A DNA stretch of 64,000 bases, taken from assembly GCA_902599405.1 (NCBI GenBank), contig CACKFO010000004.1:1-64000 (forward strand), given 5' to 3'. The number at the start of each line of letters is the position of its first letter. Positions within the stretch are counted from its first letter, which is position 1. The translations under genes and the position numbers were made by a program. The notes below the pieces were generated by a model. The model did no database searches and had not been told where the DNA came from. It saw only the letters and a list, made by a program, of their open reading frames with translations. Shown here piece by piece: positions 44,771 through 54,219 of this stretch. Source of the stretch: an uncultured Alphaproteobacteria bacterium. GTDB taxonomy: Bacteria; Pseudomonadota; Alphaproteobacteria; HIMB59.

Positions 44771-44944
44771 ATGAATACATTTCCAGGACCTGAAAATAGT
44801 TGGGAAGGTGTGGACGCTTATTTCACATATGCCAACAGTGAAGGTGCACTGATATTTTGGACCCTTTTTGTTATTGCTCTATGCGTGCTAGTCACTATGG
44901 CAACAGCAAGACACGAGTCTGATACTGCAAAAAAAACAAAATAA
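44771..44944 (+). CDS. Small single-helix membrane protein downstream of amt
   Basis: 57 residues, preceded by a strong AAGGAGG at 7 bases. Soluble N-terminus (MNTFPGPENSWEGVDAYFTY), one membrane helix at about 26-46 (LIFWTLFVIALCVLVTMATA), and a short charged tail RHESDTAKKTK. It ends 10 bases before a hairpin terminator, so it is the second and last gene of the amt operon. Family not recognised. It may be an accessory subunit of the transporter, by position only. Confidence 0.75.
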   Translation: MNTFPGPENSWEGVDAYFTYANSEGALIFWTLFVIALCVLVTMATARHESDTAKKTK

Positions 44945-44954
44945 TGTATAATTT

Positions 44955-44978
44955 AAGGCGGGGAATTATCCCCGCCTT
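44955..44978 (+). terminator. Terminator hairpin after the amt operon
   Basis: Nine-base perfect, GC-rich arms (44955-44963 and 44970-44978) around AATTAT. It is unusually GC-rich for this window. No clean T-run follows, but the position after the operon end supports termination or 3' protection. Confidence 0.75.
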
Positions 44979-44985
44979 ATAATAA

Positions 44986-45156
44986 ATGGATTACAACACT
45001 TCAAATCTCTTTTTTCAAAATCTCATTCAATCAATAGCTGAAAATAAACTAATAGCAGCAGTTATTTGGATTGCATTTATGATTTTTATTTTAAGAAAAA
45101 TAGCAAAAAAAGATAACGAATTGATTTTAAAAAAGAAATTCTCAAGACATAAATAA
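44986..45156 (+). CDS. Small membrane protein, 56 residues
   Basis: ATG at 44986, 8 bases after the terminator. One hydrophobic helix (about 22-36, LIAAVIWIAFMIFIL) follows an amphipathic N-terminus and precedes a strongly basic tail (RKIAKKD, LKKKFSRHK), which suggests N-out/C-in topology. The frame ends 9 bases before the amidotransferase gene. No Shine-Dalgarno is evident, so translation may depend on read-through from upstream or leaderless initiation. Family not recognised. Confidence 0.5.
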   Translation: MDYNTSNLFFQNLIQSIAENKLIAAVIWIAFMIFILRKIAKKDNELILKKKFSRHK

Positions 45157-45165
45157 ACAGAAAAC

Positions 45166-45906
45166 TTGAATTTACTAATTATCAGTGGCATGGATAAAAA
45201 CCATGATAATGAACATGTTAAATCAAATTCTTCTTATCAATATAGTTTTTTTGAAGAAATTATTAAAAAGCAAAATCCCCTCTCAAATATCTCGGTTTAT
45301 AAACCTTACATTGAGGATGTAAATAAATTTAGTTTTGAAGATTACGATGCCTTTTTATGGACCGGAGGTCTAGGTAATATTTATGATGACAATGATCATA
45401 ATAAAAATCAGTTGAAGATATTTGATAGAATAGCAAATCTAGAAAGACCAATTTGGGGAAGTTGTTGGGGTCTTCAAGTGGCTGTAACAGCATTTGGAGG
45501 AAAAATATCAAGTTCTATGAGTCCAGAGTTTGGATATTCTGAAAAAATAAAAATTATAAAAAATCATTTTGTTTATAAAAATAAAAAAAATTTATTTACT
45601 GCCCCTGGTCATCATTACGATAGTTTAGAAACTCTCCCCAAGGACTTTGACATAATTTCTGAGAATAATCATTCTATTCAATCTATATCTCATAAAAAAC
45701 AAAACATATTTTGTACTCAATATCATCCAGAACTACCATACAACTATATCGGTAAATTAATGAGTTATTGGAAAAGAAATTATTTAAAGATTATGAGTGA
45801 AAATGAATTTGAAGCATTATTAAATAAATTACAAAGTTTTGAAAATGAAGATCAATTTAATAGAGAACTTGAATTACTGAATTGGTTAGAAAATATTAAA
45901 TTATAA
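45166..45906 (+). CDS. Class-I glutamine amidotransferase-like protein
   Basis: 246 residues, TTG start at 45166 giving the beta-1 strand MNLLIISGMD. The catalytic triad is visible: Cys100 in WGSCWGLQV, His187 and Glu189 in QYHPEL. Freestanding class-I amidotransferases hydrolyse glutamine or gamma-glutamyl amides. Its place among GS-like ligases suggests hydrolysis of a gamma-glutamyl amine, as PuuD does in putrescine use; this is inference, and the sequence is not PuuD itself. Confidence 0.8.
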   Translation: MNLLIISGMDKNHDNEHVKSNSSYQYSFFEEIIKKQNPLSNISVYKPYIEDVNKFSFEDYDAFLWTGGLGNIYDDNDHNKNQLKIFDRIANLERPIWGSCWGLQVAVTAFGGKISSSMSPEFGYSEKIKIIKNHFVYKNKKNLFTAPGHHYDSLETLPKDFDIISENNHSIQSISHKKQNIFCTQYHPELPYNYIGKLMSYWKRNYLKIMSENEFEALLNKLQSFENEDQFNRELELLNWLENIKL

Positions 45907-46152
45907 TTATTTTTTAGTAGCGATCATAATTAGTGATAAAAAAATCACTGCCAAAAGTCCACAAAAAACTGCTGCAAAAAAAATAGTGGATATGATGAAC
46001 ATAAATACTTTTATATCTGTAATCTTACTAAAAAAAAGTGGTGTCTGTAAAAACTGATCAACAGTAAGTATAAAAGTTAAAACAAAAAATCCCATCATAA
46101 AGCCTCTTTTGTAAAATTTAATCCATGATTTTTTAAAGTAATCAATATTCAT
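45907..46152 (-). CDS. Small two-helix membrane protein
   Basis: 81 residues from ATG 46152 (an upstream TTG would add 14 residues). Helices at about 17-33 (GFMMGFFVLTFILTVDQF) and 48-76 (FMFIISTIFFAAVFCGLLAV then FLSLIMIA), ending in TKK. It lies convergent to the amidotransferase gene with no bases between the stops, and divergent from the GS-like ligase. Unrecognised. Confidence 0.55.
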   Translation of the reverse strand: MNIDYFKKSWIKFYKRGFMMGFFVLTFILTVDQFLQTPLFFSKITDIKVFMFIISTIFFAAVFCGLLAVIFLSLIMIATKK

Positions 46153-46228
46153 AATTTGAAGTAGTAATTTTATATTATGGTCATATAATTTCAATTCGAT
46201 AAGATTTAAATTTTAGGAGGAGACTAAC

Positions 46229-47626
46229 TTGGGTCAATATTTTGAAAATTTTAAAGACGCCTTACCTGATGTAAAAAAAGTTAGAAAAATAAAAAAGGAT
46301 TTAGAAAAAAAAGGCGTAAAATACATTTATTCTAATTGGATTGATTTTCTGGGTAGTCCAAAAACTAAGCCTATGCCTATATCTGATTTTGAGGATCTTT
46401 GTATGGGTAAAGGCCCTCAATTTGCTGTTCATTCTGTTTCCTTTGTTCCAGAATTAACTCCAGCAGATAATGATCAAATACCTGTGCCAGATTTGGATAG
46501 TCTCGTTATATGTCCATGGGATAAAACATGTGCATGGGTTTTTGCAGATTTATATTGGAATGACAAACCTTACGATGTTTGCCCAAGAATGACGTTAAAA
46601 AAACAAATAAAGGAAAGTGCTAAATCTGACTTGAAATTTTTTGTTGGTATCGAACCTGAATTTTTCTTAATGAAGTGGGAGGGCGACAAACCAGTTAAAG
46701 CAATTGACAGAGATCCTATAAATTTGAGAAGACAAGCTTTTGGGTATGACTCAGAGTACTCAATAGATGGAATGCATTTTTTAAAAGAAATAATAGATAT
46801 TTTAAATAATGATTTGAAATGGGATCTCCATGACGTCGTAGCTGAGGGTGCATATGGCCAGTATGAATTAGATTTCGGTTACACAGATATTTTAGGGATG
46901 GCTGATAGATTTGTATTTTTAAGAGTATTACTCAAGGAAGTTGCAAAAAAATATGGATATTTTGTATCATTTATGCCAAAGACAACTATTAGTGATTGGA
47001 GAGCTGGCGCTCACATCAATCATAGTGTGGCATCAATTAAAAAGAAAAATAATAACATATATAAGAATGGAAATAATTTCTCTGATAAAGCCTACAATGC
47101 TGTCGCTGGAATTTTAAAACATGGAGCAGCGATTACAGCTCTAGCATGTCCAACTGTTAACTCATATAACGGATTTGTTCCTACAGTTGAGGGCCTTGAT
47201 GGTGGCCGTCATACATGGGCTCCTACGCACATGACATACGGCAGTAATAATAGATCAGCTATGATAAGACTACCACAAAATAGATATTGTATAGAAAATA
47301 GGGCGTCTGATTTAACTCAAAATCCTTATTTAACTTTTTCTTTATTAGCCGCAGCTGTTACAGAGGGTATAGACAAAAAAATGAAACCCCCAAAACCAAC
47401 TAATAAAAGTCTTTATGATTTGACCGAGAAAGAAAAAAAAGAGGTTACTACACTGCCAAGAAATTTATTAGAGGCAGTAGACGCTTTTGCTGCTGATAAA
47501 TTAACTAAAAAAGTTTTTTCTGAGGCTATGATAAACAATTTTATTGGATATAAATATGATGAGTGGTCTAGATATCATACAACTACAACTGATTGGGAAA
47601 TCAAAGAATATCTAAAGTTATTTTAA
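46229..47626 (+). CDS. Third glutamine-synthetase-family ligase, substrate unknown
   Basis: 465 residues, TTG start 7 bases after AGGAGGAG. GS fold residues are partly altered: GIEPEFFLM (near 143) is kept, the usual HED before GQ-E-L is AEGAYGQYELDF, the His loop is GAHINHSVAS, and the C-terminal Arg/Glu site reads YCIENRASDLTQNPYL. LYDLTEKEKKE near residue 413 resembles the segment that holds the adenylylated Tyr of type-I GS. It is probably a ligase for another amine or amino acid; it forms an operon with the MetX-like hydrolase that follows with no gap. Confidence 0.8.
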   Translation: MGQYFENFKDALPDVKKVRKIKKDLEKKGVKYIYSNWIDFLGSPKTKPMPISDFEDLCMGKGPQFAVHSVSFVPELTPADNDQIPVPDLDSLVICPWDKTCAWVFADLYWNDKPYDVCPRMTLKKQIKESAKSDLKFFVGIEPEFFLMKWEGDKPVKAIDRDPINLRRQAFGYDSEYSIDGMHFLKEIIDILNNDLKWDLHDVVAEGAYGQYELDFGYTDILGMADRFVFLRVLLKEVAKKYGYFVSFMPKTTISDWRAGAHINHSVASIKKKNNNIYKNGNNFSDKAYNAVAGILKHGAAITALACPTVNSYNGFVPTVEGLDGGRHTWAPTHMTYGSNNRSAMIRLPQNRYCIENRASDLTQNPYLTFSLLAAAVTEGIDKKMKPPKPTNKSLYDLTEKEKKEVTTLPRNLLEAVDAFAADKLTKKVFSEAMINNFIGYKYDEWSRYHTTTTDWEIKEYLKLF

Positions 47627-48643
47627 TTGATTAGTAAAGAGGAACTACATAAATACCAACTAAATAATTTCAAATTAAAATCAGGCGACATAATAGATTT
47701 ACAATTAAATTATTTAGCATTTGGGAAATTAAATTCTGACAAATCAAATGTAGTTTTATTTCCTACTAGGTATGCTGGTACACATCTTGAGCAAGGATAT
47801 CTGATTGGTAATAATTTTCCCATAGATCCAGGTAAATATTTCATCATTATTCCAAATATGTTTTGTAATGGTGTTTCCTCCTCACCCAGTAATACAGAAA
47901 AACCCTTTAATGGACCTAATTTTCCTTTAATTACAATATATGATAACGTGCAAGCACAATACACACTTCTAAAAGAAATATTTAACATAGAAAAAATTAA
48001 ATTAGTTATAGGTTGGTCAATGGGAGGACAACAAGCATTTCAGTGGGCGTCATATTTTCCAGACATGGTAGAAAATATGATTTCTATGTGTGGTCATGCG
48101 AAAACCACAGAGCATACATATGTATTTTTAGAGGGTGTTTATGCCGCTTTGACTTCAGATCCAAACTGGAATTCTGGAAATTATGAAAAACAACCTCAAA
48201 ATGGAAAAACAACAATGGCAAGAGTATGGGCTGGATGGGCGCATGGGCAAGACTGGTTTAGGGAAAAAAAATATATCGATGATGGTTACAAAGATGCAAA
48301 AGAAGTTTTGGATAAACTTTGGAATAGAATTTATTATCGCAAGGATGCAAATGATTTATTAGCGATGATAAGAACTTGGCAAGAGCACGATATTAGCAAC
48401 AATAACAAATTTAATAATCAATTTGATAAAGCTCTTAACTCTATTACTGCGCGATGTATTTTAATGCCAGGTAAAAATGATTTATACTTCCCCCCAGAGG
48501 ATAATGAAATTGAATTAAAAAATATTAAAAATGGTGAAGTACGTATCATTCCCTCAAGCTACGGTCACTATGCTGGAGCAGGTAAGTCCAAAGATGATTT
48601 AAATTTTGTTAATGATGCTATAAAGGATATATTGGCTACTTAA
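47627..48643 (+). CDS. MetX-like alpha/beta hydrolase
   Basis: 338 residues, TTG start directly after the ligase stop codon. The overall pattern is that of homoserine O-acyltransferases: LNYLAFGKLN near 27, nucleophile elbow VIGWSMGGQQAFQW near 128 (Ser in GWSMGG; MetX has GGSMGG), Asp in MPGKNDLYF and His in SSYGHYAG at the C-terminus. The sequence is shorter than usual MetX and lacks its standard N-terminal stretch, so methionine synthesis is doubtful. With the ligase in one operon it could be an amide or ester hydrolase. Its end overlaps tyrS by 8 bases. Confidence 0.72.
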   Translation: MISKEELHKYQLNNFKLKSGDIIDLQLNYLAFGKLNSDKSNVVLFPTRYAGTHLEQGYLIGNNFPIDPGKYFIIIPNMFCNGVSSSPSNTEKPFNGPNFPLITIYDNVQAQYTLLKEIFNIEKIKLVIGWSMGGQQAFQWASYFPDMVENMISMCGHAKTTEHTYVFLEGVYAALTSDPNWNSGNYEKQPQNGKTTMARVWAGWAHGQDWFREKKYIDDGYKDAKEVLDKLWNRIYYRKDANDLLAMIRTWQEHDISNNNKFNNQFDKALNSITARCILMPGKNDLYFPPEDNEIELKNIKNGEVRIIPSSYGHYAGAGKSKDDLNFVNDAIKDILAT

Positions 48644-49832
48644 CAATAATTTTGAAATATTTTTTTTTACCAATCTTGAGTATTTTTCCGTTATAAGACT
48701 TATTAATTGTAAGATTAATATCGTTAATTTGCTCGTCGTCAATCTTTATACCACCACCCTCAATTAGCCTTTTTGCTTCAGATTTTGATGAGACCGTACT
48801 ATTGGATGTTAGTGTATCTATGAGTTTTGAGTCTATTTTAAAGTTAATTTCATCAATATTATCGTAAGAATTATTTTCAAAAATTGATCTTGCTTTTTCT
48901 TCAGCCTCTTGTGCTGAGCTTTCTGAGTGACAATCTGTTGTCACTAAGTATGCTAATTTTTTTTTCGCATTATTGATATCTTCTTTAATTAATATTTTTA
49001 TTTCTTCTTTATCTAAATCACTAAAAATAAGTAATAGTTTTTCCACATCATTATCGTCCACATTTCTCCAATACTGATAGAAATCGTAAGAACTGTATTT
49101 ATTTTGATCTATCCAGACAGCGCCTTGCTCGGTCTTGCCCATCTTCTTACCCGTAGAGGTAGTTAAAAGAGGTGTAGTCAGACCAAAAGCATCCTTTTTG
49201 TTTATTTTTGATATAATTTCCATACCCAAAACGATATTACCCCATTGATCTGAGCCACCAATTTGCAACTCGCAATTTTCATGTTTATTTAAGTGAAGAA
49301 AATCATAACTTTGAAGTATCATGTAATTAAATTCTAAAAATGATAATGATTGCTCTCTTTTAAGTCTCTCTTTAACACTCTCAAATGTAAGCATACGATT
49401 GATTGAGACTTGACTTCCCAAATCTCTCAATAACTCTATGTAGTTTAATTTATCAAGCCATTGATCATTATTTATAAATTTTATATTTTCTTTGAAATCT
49501 CTAAAATAATGTTCAAATATTCTTTTAAAATTCTCAATATTTTCTTGTATTGTTTCGTAAGTCAAAATTTGTCTTGAGGCATCTTTGCCAGAGGGGTCAC
49601 CAATTTTTGTTGTGCCTCCACCTAATAGTACTATTGCCTGATGACCATGTTTGATTAGAGTCTTAATAGCTCTTAATTGAACAAGACTACCGGCATGTAA
49701 TGCATCAGCTGTAGCATCAAATCCAATATAAAAAATAATTTTTTTCTTATTGAGTAAATTATTAAGTTCTATTTCATTAGTGCATTGATTGAATAGATTT
49801 CTATCTTTAAATAACTGTATATAATCAATCAT
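48636..49832 (-). CDS. tyrS: Tyrosyl-tRNA synthetase
   Basis: 398 residues, class-I synthetase. The HIGH-equivalent is FDATADALHAGSL near residue 38, the Tyr-binding region is NYMILQSYDFLHLN near residue 165 with QIGGSDQWGNI near 187, and the KMSKS loop appears as KKMGKTEQGAVW near 228. A C-terminal S4 RNA-binding domain (SEAKRLIEGGGIKID) follows. Divergent from anmK, as in many alphaproteobacteria. Confidence 0.96.
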   Translation of the reverse strand: MIDYIQLFKDRNLFNQCTNEIELNNLLNKKKIIFYIGFDATADALHAGSLVQLRAIKTLIKHGHQAIVLLGGGTTKIGDPSGKDASRQILTYETIQENIENFKRIFEHYFRDFKENIKFINNDQWLDKLNYIELLRDLGSQVSINRMLTFESVKERLKREQSLSFLEFNYMILQSYDFLHLNKHENCELQIGGSDQWGNIVLGMEIISKINKKDAFGLTTPLLTTSTGKKMGKTEQGAVWIDQNKYSSYDFYQYWRNVDDNDVEKLLLIFSDLDKEEIKILIKEDINNAKKKLAYLVTTDCHSESSAQEAEEKARSIFENNSYDNIDEINFKIDSKLIDTLTSNSTVSSKSEAKRLIEGGGIKIDDEQINDINLTINKSYNGKILKIGKKKYFKIIVK

Positions 49833-49865
49833 ATATAATAATTAACATAATTTTATAGATATCAA

Positions 49866-50915
49866 ATGGAATATATCGCCCTCGGTTGCATGTCTGGTAC
49901 TTCTTTAGATGGTATTGATTGTAGCTTAGTCAAATCTGATGGAGTCTCATATGTTACTGATATATCAAATGAATTCATTCCATATAGTGATGACCTGCAA
50001 TTAAAATTACGTAATGTAATTTTGAAAGGATACTTAGACGATATCAAAGTTATAAATCAGCTAAATCAAGAATATAAGGATTCTATAAACAATTTTATTA
50101 AAAAAAATAATTTCGAAATAGACTTAATTGCAATGCATGGACAAACAATATATCACGATCAAAAAACAAAAATTTCAATACAACTATTTGATAAGAGTAT
50201 TAGATTTAACACTAACTCTCCTGTTATATGTAACTTTAGAAAAAATGATTTGTTAAATGGTGGTAATGGTGCACCAATAATGCCAGAATTCCACAGAGTC
50301 TTAGCTAATCAACTAGATTTAAAAAAGGTTATTTTTGTCAATATAGGAGGTGTTACTAATATAACTGTAATTGATAACCAAAAAATTACTGCTGGTGATA
50401 GTTCTTTTGGTAATGCCATCGTCAATGATTTAATTTATGAAAAAACTAAAAAAAGATTTGATGTTGATGGTTCATTATCTAATAATGGTCAAAAAATTGA
50501 TGTTCTATTTAACAGAATAATAAGTGACAATTATTTTTTAGAAAACATTCCTAAATCTTTAGATAGAAATTATTTTCATAAATACATAGATAATTCTATT
50601 AAGGATAAAAAATTAAAAGATTTAATTTATTCATTACTTGAAGTAATTCCTTTTGCAATTAATACTTTGATTTCCTCGCAATCAGACTTCAAAATTATTT
50701 TAATGGGTGGTGGAAGAAAAAATCTAACTTTACAAAAAATTTTCAGTGAGTATTTTGATAATATTTCTTTAATTGATGATTTTCAAATAGATGGAGATTT
50801 TATAGAATCCCAAGGAATGGCATTACTTGGTATAAGATATATGCTAAAAAAACATTCTACATATTATGAAACTACAAAAGTTTTAAAAAATATTTACTTA
50901 GGTGAAAAGTGTTAG
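49866..50915 (+). CDS. anmK: Anhydro-N-acetylmuramic acid kinase
   Basis: 349 residues; phosphate loop GCMSGTSLDGIDCSLV at 8-23, MHGQTIYHD near 93, NIGGVTNIT near 160, and C-terminal LMGGGRKN near 277. It phosphorylates and opens 1,6-anhydro-MurNAc in peptidoglycan recycling. Slightly shorter than the usual ~370 residues, with no missing core motif. Its stop overlaps the convergent hydrolase by 4 bases. Confidence 0.94.
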   Translation: MEYIALGCMSGTSLDGIDCSLVKSDGVSYVTDISNEFIPYSDDLQLKLRNVILKGYLDDIKVINQLNQEYKDSINNFIKKNNFEIDLIAMHGQTIYHDQKTKISIQLFDKSIRFNTNSPVICNFRKNDLLNGGNGAPIMPEFHRVLANQLDLKKVIFVNIGGVTNITVIDNQKITAGDSSFGNAIVNDLIYEKTKKRFDVDGSLSNNGQKIDVLFNRIISDNYFLENIPKSLDRNYFHKYIDNSIKDKKLKDLIYSLLEVIPFAINTLISSQSDFKIILMGGGRKNLTLQKIFSEYFDNISLIDDFQIDGDFIESQGMALLGIRYMLKKHSTYYETTKVLKNIYLGEKC

Positions 50916-51568
50916 CTTTTGTGTTTTTGAATATACTTATTTAAAGTATTCATAAGAGGATCTAGCTTTCCCTCAAATAAGTGATTTGATTTTGAGATAG
51001 TTTCCATTGAAACTTCTGCATTTTTTTGTTTTTTAAATGTTTCAAAAAATTCTTTTAAGTTATCTCTTTTTACTATTTCATCTTGTTCAGCTCTAACTAT
51101 CAATGTTTTGATAGGACAGGGTGATAAAAAATTAAAATCGTATAAATTTACAGGTGGGGCTATTAAAATTAATCCATCTACTTCTGGTCTTCTCATTAGA
51201 GTTTGAAATCCAATCCATGCACCAAAGGAGAATCCTACAATCCAACACGACCTAAAATCCTCATTTTTTTTTTGGAGCCAATCTAAAGAGACACTCGCAT
51301 CATTTAGCTCTCCCTCTCCCTCAGTAAAGGCACCATCACTCTTGCCAACACCACGAAAATTTATTCTTAAAGTTGAAAAACCCGCATCTTTCATCACTTT
51401 AAATGCAGCATAATTAACTTTAGTGTCCATAGTTCCACCGTGTTTAGGATTGGGATGGAGAATTATAGCTATATTTGGTTTTTCTTGCTCACTAGGTGAG
51501 TATTTGGCTTGAAGTTTACCTTCGCCACCTTGTATAAATACTTCTGGCATAATTAAAGAAGAGATCAT
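50912..51568 (-). CDS. Small alpha/beta hydrolase (COG2945-like)
   Basis: 218 residues. HPNPKHGGTMDTKV near 36, RINFRGVGKSDG near 68, nucleophile elbow VGFSFGAW near 109, Asp in VRAEQDEIV and the C-terminal His in SKSNHLFEG complete the catalytic triad. This short hydrolase group commonly sits near Fe-S or tRNA thiolation genes in alphaproteobacteria, and here it is divergent from mnmA by 32 bases. Substrate unknown. Confidence 0.82.
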   Translation of the reverse strand: MISSLIMPEVFIQGGEGKLQAKYSPSEQEKPNIAIILHPNPKHGGTMDTKVNYAAFKVMKDAGFSTLRINFRGVGKSDGAFTEGEGELNDASVSLDWLQKKNEDFRSCWIVGFSFGAWIGFQTLMRRPEVDGLILIAPPVNLYDFNFLSPCPIKTLIVRAEQDEIVKRDNLKEFFETFKKQKNAEVSMETISKSNHLFEGKLDPLMNTLNKYIQKHKS

Positions 51569-51600
51569 AGATTACTTTTGATAAAAAAAGCAAGTTATAA

Positions 51601-52701
51601 ATGAATTCATTAGGTTTTAATAAAGATCCATCAAGCACAACAGTGGTGGTTGCTATGTCTGGTGGAGTAGATAGTTCTGTCACAGCTGGTCTATTAAAAA
51701 AAGAGGGATACAATGTTATAGGTATAACTCTTCAGCTCTATACTTCTAATAACTCTGCAAAAAAAGGTTCTTGTTGTTCTGGTCTTGATATTTATGACGC
51801 TAGAAGAGTTGCCCAAAAATTAGATATACCCCATTATGTATTTAATTATGAAAAAACATTTAAATCAGATGTAATCGATTACTTTATCAACGCTTACGAA
51901 AATGGTGAGACACCCATACCTTGTGTTAAGTGTAATGAGACTGTCAAGTTTAGAGATTTAATGAACTTTGCAAAAAAATTAGAGGCAGATTGTATGGCAA
52001 CAGGTCATTACATTAGAAGAAAAGGTAAAACTAAAGATGCCCATATGTATAGGGCTGAGGATAAATCGAAGGATCAAAGTTATTTTCTATTTGCAACAAC
52101 ACAGGATCAATTAGATTACCTAAGATTTCCTCTTGGTGAGATATCTAAAGCAGAAACTAGAAAAATAGCAGAGGATCTTGGTCTTATCGTTTATGACAAG
52201 AAGGATAGTCAAGATATATGTTTCATTCCAGATGGAGATTATAAAAAATTTATTAAGTCAAATAAGAAGAAAGGTGAAATACTCGACCTTTCAGGTAATG
52301 TTTTATCTTTTCATGACGGTATTCAAAATTTTACAGTTGGTCAAAGAAGAGGCTTAGGTATAGCAAATGAAGACCCACTTTATGTTGTTGATATCATTAA
52401 AGATAAAAACCAAATAATTGTTGGTGATAAGAAAGATTTGTTAGGTAAATCCCTCTTATTAGGTGATTTGAATTTTATTATGCCAGAGTACGACCTTTCC
52501 AAAAAAATTGTTGAAATTCCTTGTAGTGCAAAAATTAGATCTTTATCTGAACCAAAAAAGGGAAAACTAATTAAACAATCTACTTCCTACTCTTTTGAGT
52601 TTGATGAACCCGCAGAGGCGATTACAAAAGGTCAAGCATGTGTTTTGTATGATAATGATAGGGTTTTAGGTGGTGGGATTATTAAACAGAAACTGAACTA
52701 A
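51601..52701 (+). CDS. mnmA: tRNA 2-thiouridylase
   Basis: 366 residues. PP-loop AMSGGVDSSVTAG near residue 18, first catalytic Cys in PCVKCNETVKF near 106, second in DICFIPDGDYK near 204, and ATGHYIRR near 130. It inserts sulfur at U34 of Lys, Glu and Gln tRNAs with ATP. It precedes the suf operon, which contains the cysteine desulfurase that can feed sulfur to it. Confidence 0.96.
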   Translation: MNSLGFNKDPSSTTVVVAMSGGVDSSVTAGLLKKEGYNVIGITLQLYTSNNSAKKGSCCSGLDIYDARRVAQKLDIPHYVFNYEKTFKSDVIDYFINAYENGETPIPCVKCNETVKFRDLMNFAKKLEADCMATGHYIRRKGKTKDAHMYRAEDKSKDQSYFLFATTQDQLDYLRFPLGEISKAETRKIAEDLGLIVYDKKDSQDICFIPDGDYKKFIKSNKKKGEILDLSGNVLSFHDGIQNFTVGQRRGLGIANEDPLYVVDIIKDKNQIIVGDKKDLLGKSLLLGDLNFIMPEYDLSKKIVEIPCSAKIRSLSEPKKGKLIKQSTSYSFEFDEPAEAITKGQACVLYDNDRVLGGGIIKQKLN

Positions 52702-52761
52702 TTAGGGTATTTACTCGTATTTCCTTGTAAAAATCCTTATTTATCATATATATCGAGATCT

Positions 52762-54219
52762 ATGGCAGCTACAGAACAAACAATTAAACAAGTAAACACA
52801 CTAGGTAGTAGTGATTACAAATATGGTTTTTCTACTGAAGTAGACGAGATCCGACCTTCAAAAGGTTTAAATGAAGAAATAATAAAATTCATATCTGCCC
52901 AAAAAGATGAACCAGAGTGGATGCTTGAATGGAGACTAAATGCATTTAAAGTCTTCAACAAATTACCGAAGCCTCAATGGGCTAAATTGAATATTCCAGA
53001 AATTGATTATCAAGATTGTTATTATTACTCAATACCTAAAAGTTTAAAAGATAAACCAAAGTCACTAGATGAAATAGACCCAGAAATACTAAAAACTTAT
53101 GAAAAACTTGGAATTCCATTAAAAGAACAAAAAATGTTATCTGGTATAGCTGTTGATGCTGTTTTCGACTCCGTATCAGTTGCCACGACATATAAAAAAC
53201 AACTGAGTGACTTAGGTATAGTATTTTGTTCAATTTCTGAGGCAGTAAAAACTCACCCAGAATTAGTAAAAAAATATCTAGGAAGTGTAATTCCAGTATC
53301 AGATCATTCTTTCGCAGCATTAAACTCAGCTGTTTTCACTGATGGATCATTTATTTACATTCCTGAGGGAGTAAGGTGCCCAGTTGAATTATCAACATAT
53401 TTTAGAATTAATGCAATGAACACAGGTCAATTCGAAAGAACGCTTATAATCGCTGATAAAGACAGCTATGTGAGTTACCTAGAAGGCTGTACTGCACCAA
53501 TGAGAGATGAAAACCAACTTCATGCTGCTAATGTAGAGTTAGTTGCCCTAGATAATGCTGAAATTAAGTATTCAACAGTTCAAAACTGGTACCCAGGAGA
53601 TAAAGAGGGTAAGGGAGGCATCTACAACTTTGTAACCAAAAGAGGTGCCTGCAGAGGGAAAAATTCTAAAATATCTTGGACTCAAGTCGAGACAGGATCT
53701 GCAATTACATGGAAATATCCAAGCTGCATTTTACAAGGAGATAACTCTAAAGGAGAATTTTATTCAGTAGCCATAACTAACAATATGCAACAAGCTGACA
53801 CTGGCACAAAAATGATACACATTGGTAAAAACACGTCTTCTAAAATCATATCAAAAGGCATTTCAGCTGGAAAAGCTAATAATACATATAGAGGCCTTGT
53901 AAATATTTTGTCGAAAGCCAAAAATGCGAGAAATTTTACTCAATGTGACTCTCTATTAATAGGCAATCAATGTGGAGCTCATACAGTTCCATATATAGAG
54001 TCAAGTAATTCCGACTCAATGGTTGAGCACGAGGCCACAACCTCAAAAATTAACGAAGATCAATTATTTTACTGTCAGCAAAGAGGATTAAACAGTGAAG
54101 ATGCAGTAGGGTTAATTGTGAATGGTTTTTGTAAAGAGGTACTTCAACATTTACCAATGGAATTTGCTGTTGAAGCTCAAAAATTAGTCGCAATTAGCTT
54201 AGAGGGAAGCGTTGGATAA
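52762..54219 (+). CDS. sufB: Fe-S cluster assembly scaffold SufB
   Basis: 485 residues, normal length. [19 protein letters not shown] near residue 196, [19 protein letters not shown] near 238, and the C-terminal [21 protein letters not shown] near 425 include the Cys/Glu ligands used to build the cluster. It is the first suf gene; no iscR-type repressor precedes it (mnmA does). The stop overlaps sufC (TAATG). Confidence 0.97.
   Translation: MAATEQTIKQVNTLGSSDYKYGFSTEVDEIRPSKGLNEEIIKFISAQKDEPEWMLEWRLNAFKVFNKLPKPQWAKLNIPEIDYQDCYYYSIPKSLKDKPKSLDEIDPEILKTYEKLGIPLKEQKMLSGIAVDAVFDSVSVATTYKKQLSDLGIVFCSISEAVKTHPELVKKYLGSVIPVSDHSFAALNSAVFTDGSFIYIPEGVRCPVELSTYFRINAMNTGQFERTLIIADKDSYVSYLEGCTAPMRDENQLHAANVELVALDNAEIKYSTVQNWYPGDKEGKGGIYNFVTKRGACRGKNSKISWTQVETGSAITWKYPSCILQGDNSKGEFYSVAITNNMQQADTGTKMIHIGKNTSSKIISKGISAGKANNTYRGLVNILSKAKNARNFTQCDSLLIGNQCGAHTVPYIESSNSDSMVEHEATTSKINEDQLFYCQQRGLNSEDAVGLIVNGFCKEVLQHLPMEFAVEAQKLVAISLEGSVG

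Noticed and set aside
47627..48643. Calling the hydrolase homoserine O-acetyltransferase (metX)
   Set aside because: The nucleophile elbow is GWSMGG, the sequence is short, and the gene is tied to a GS-like ligase rather than methionine genes.
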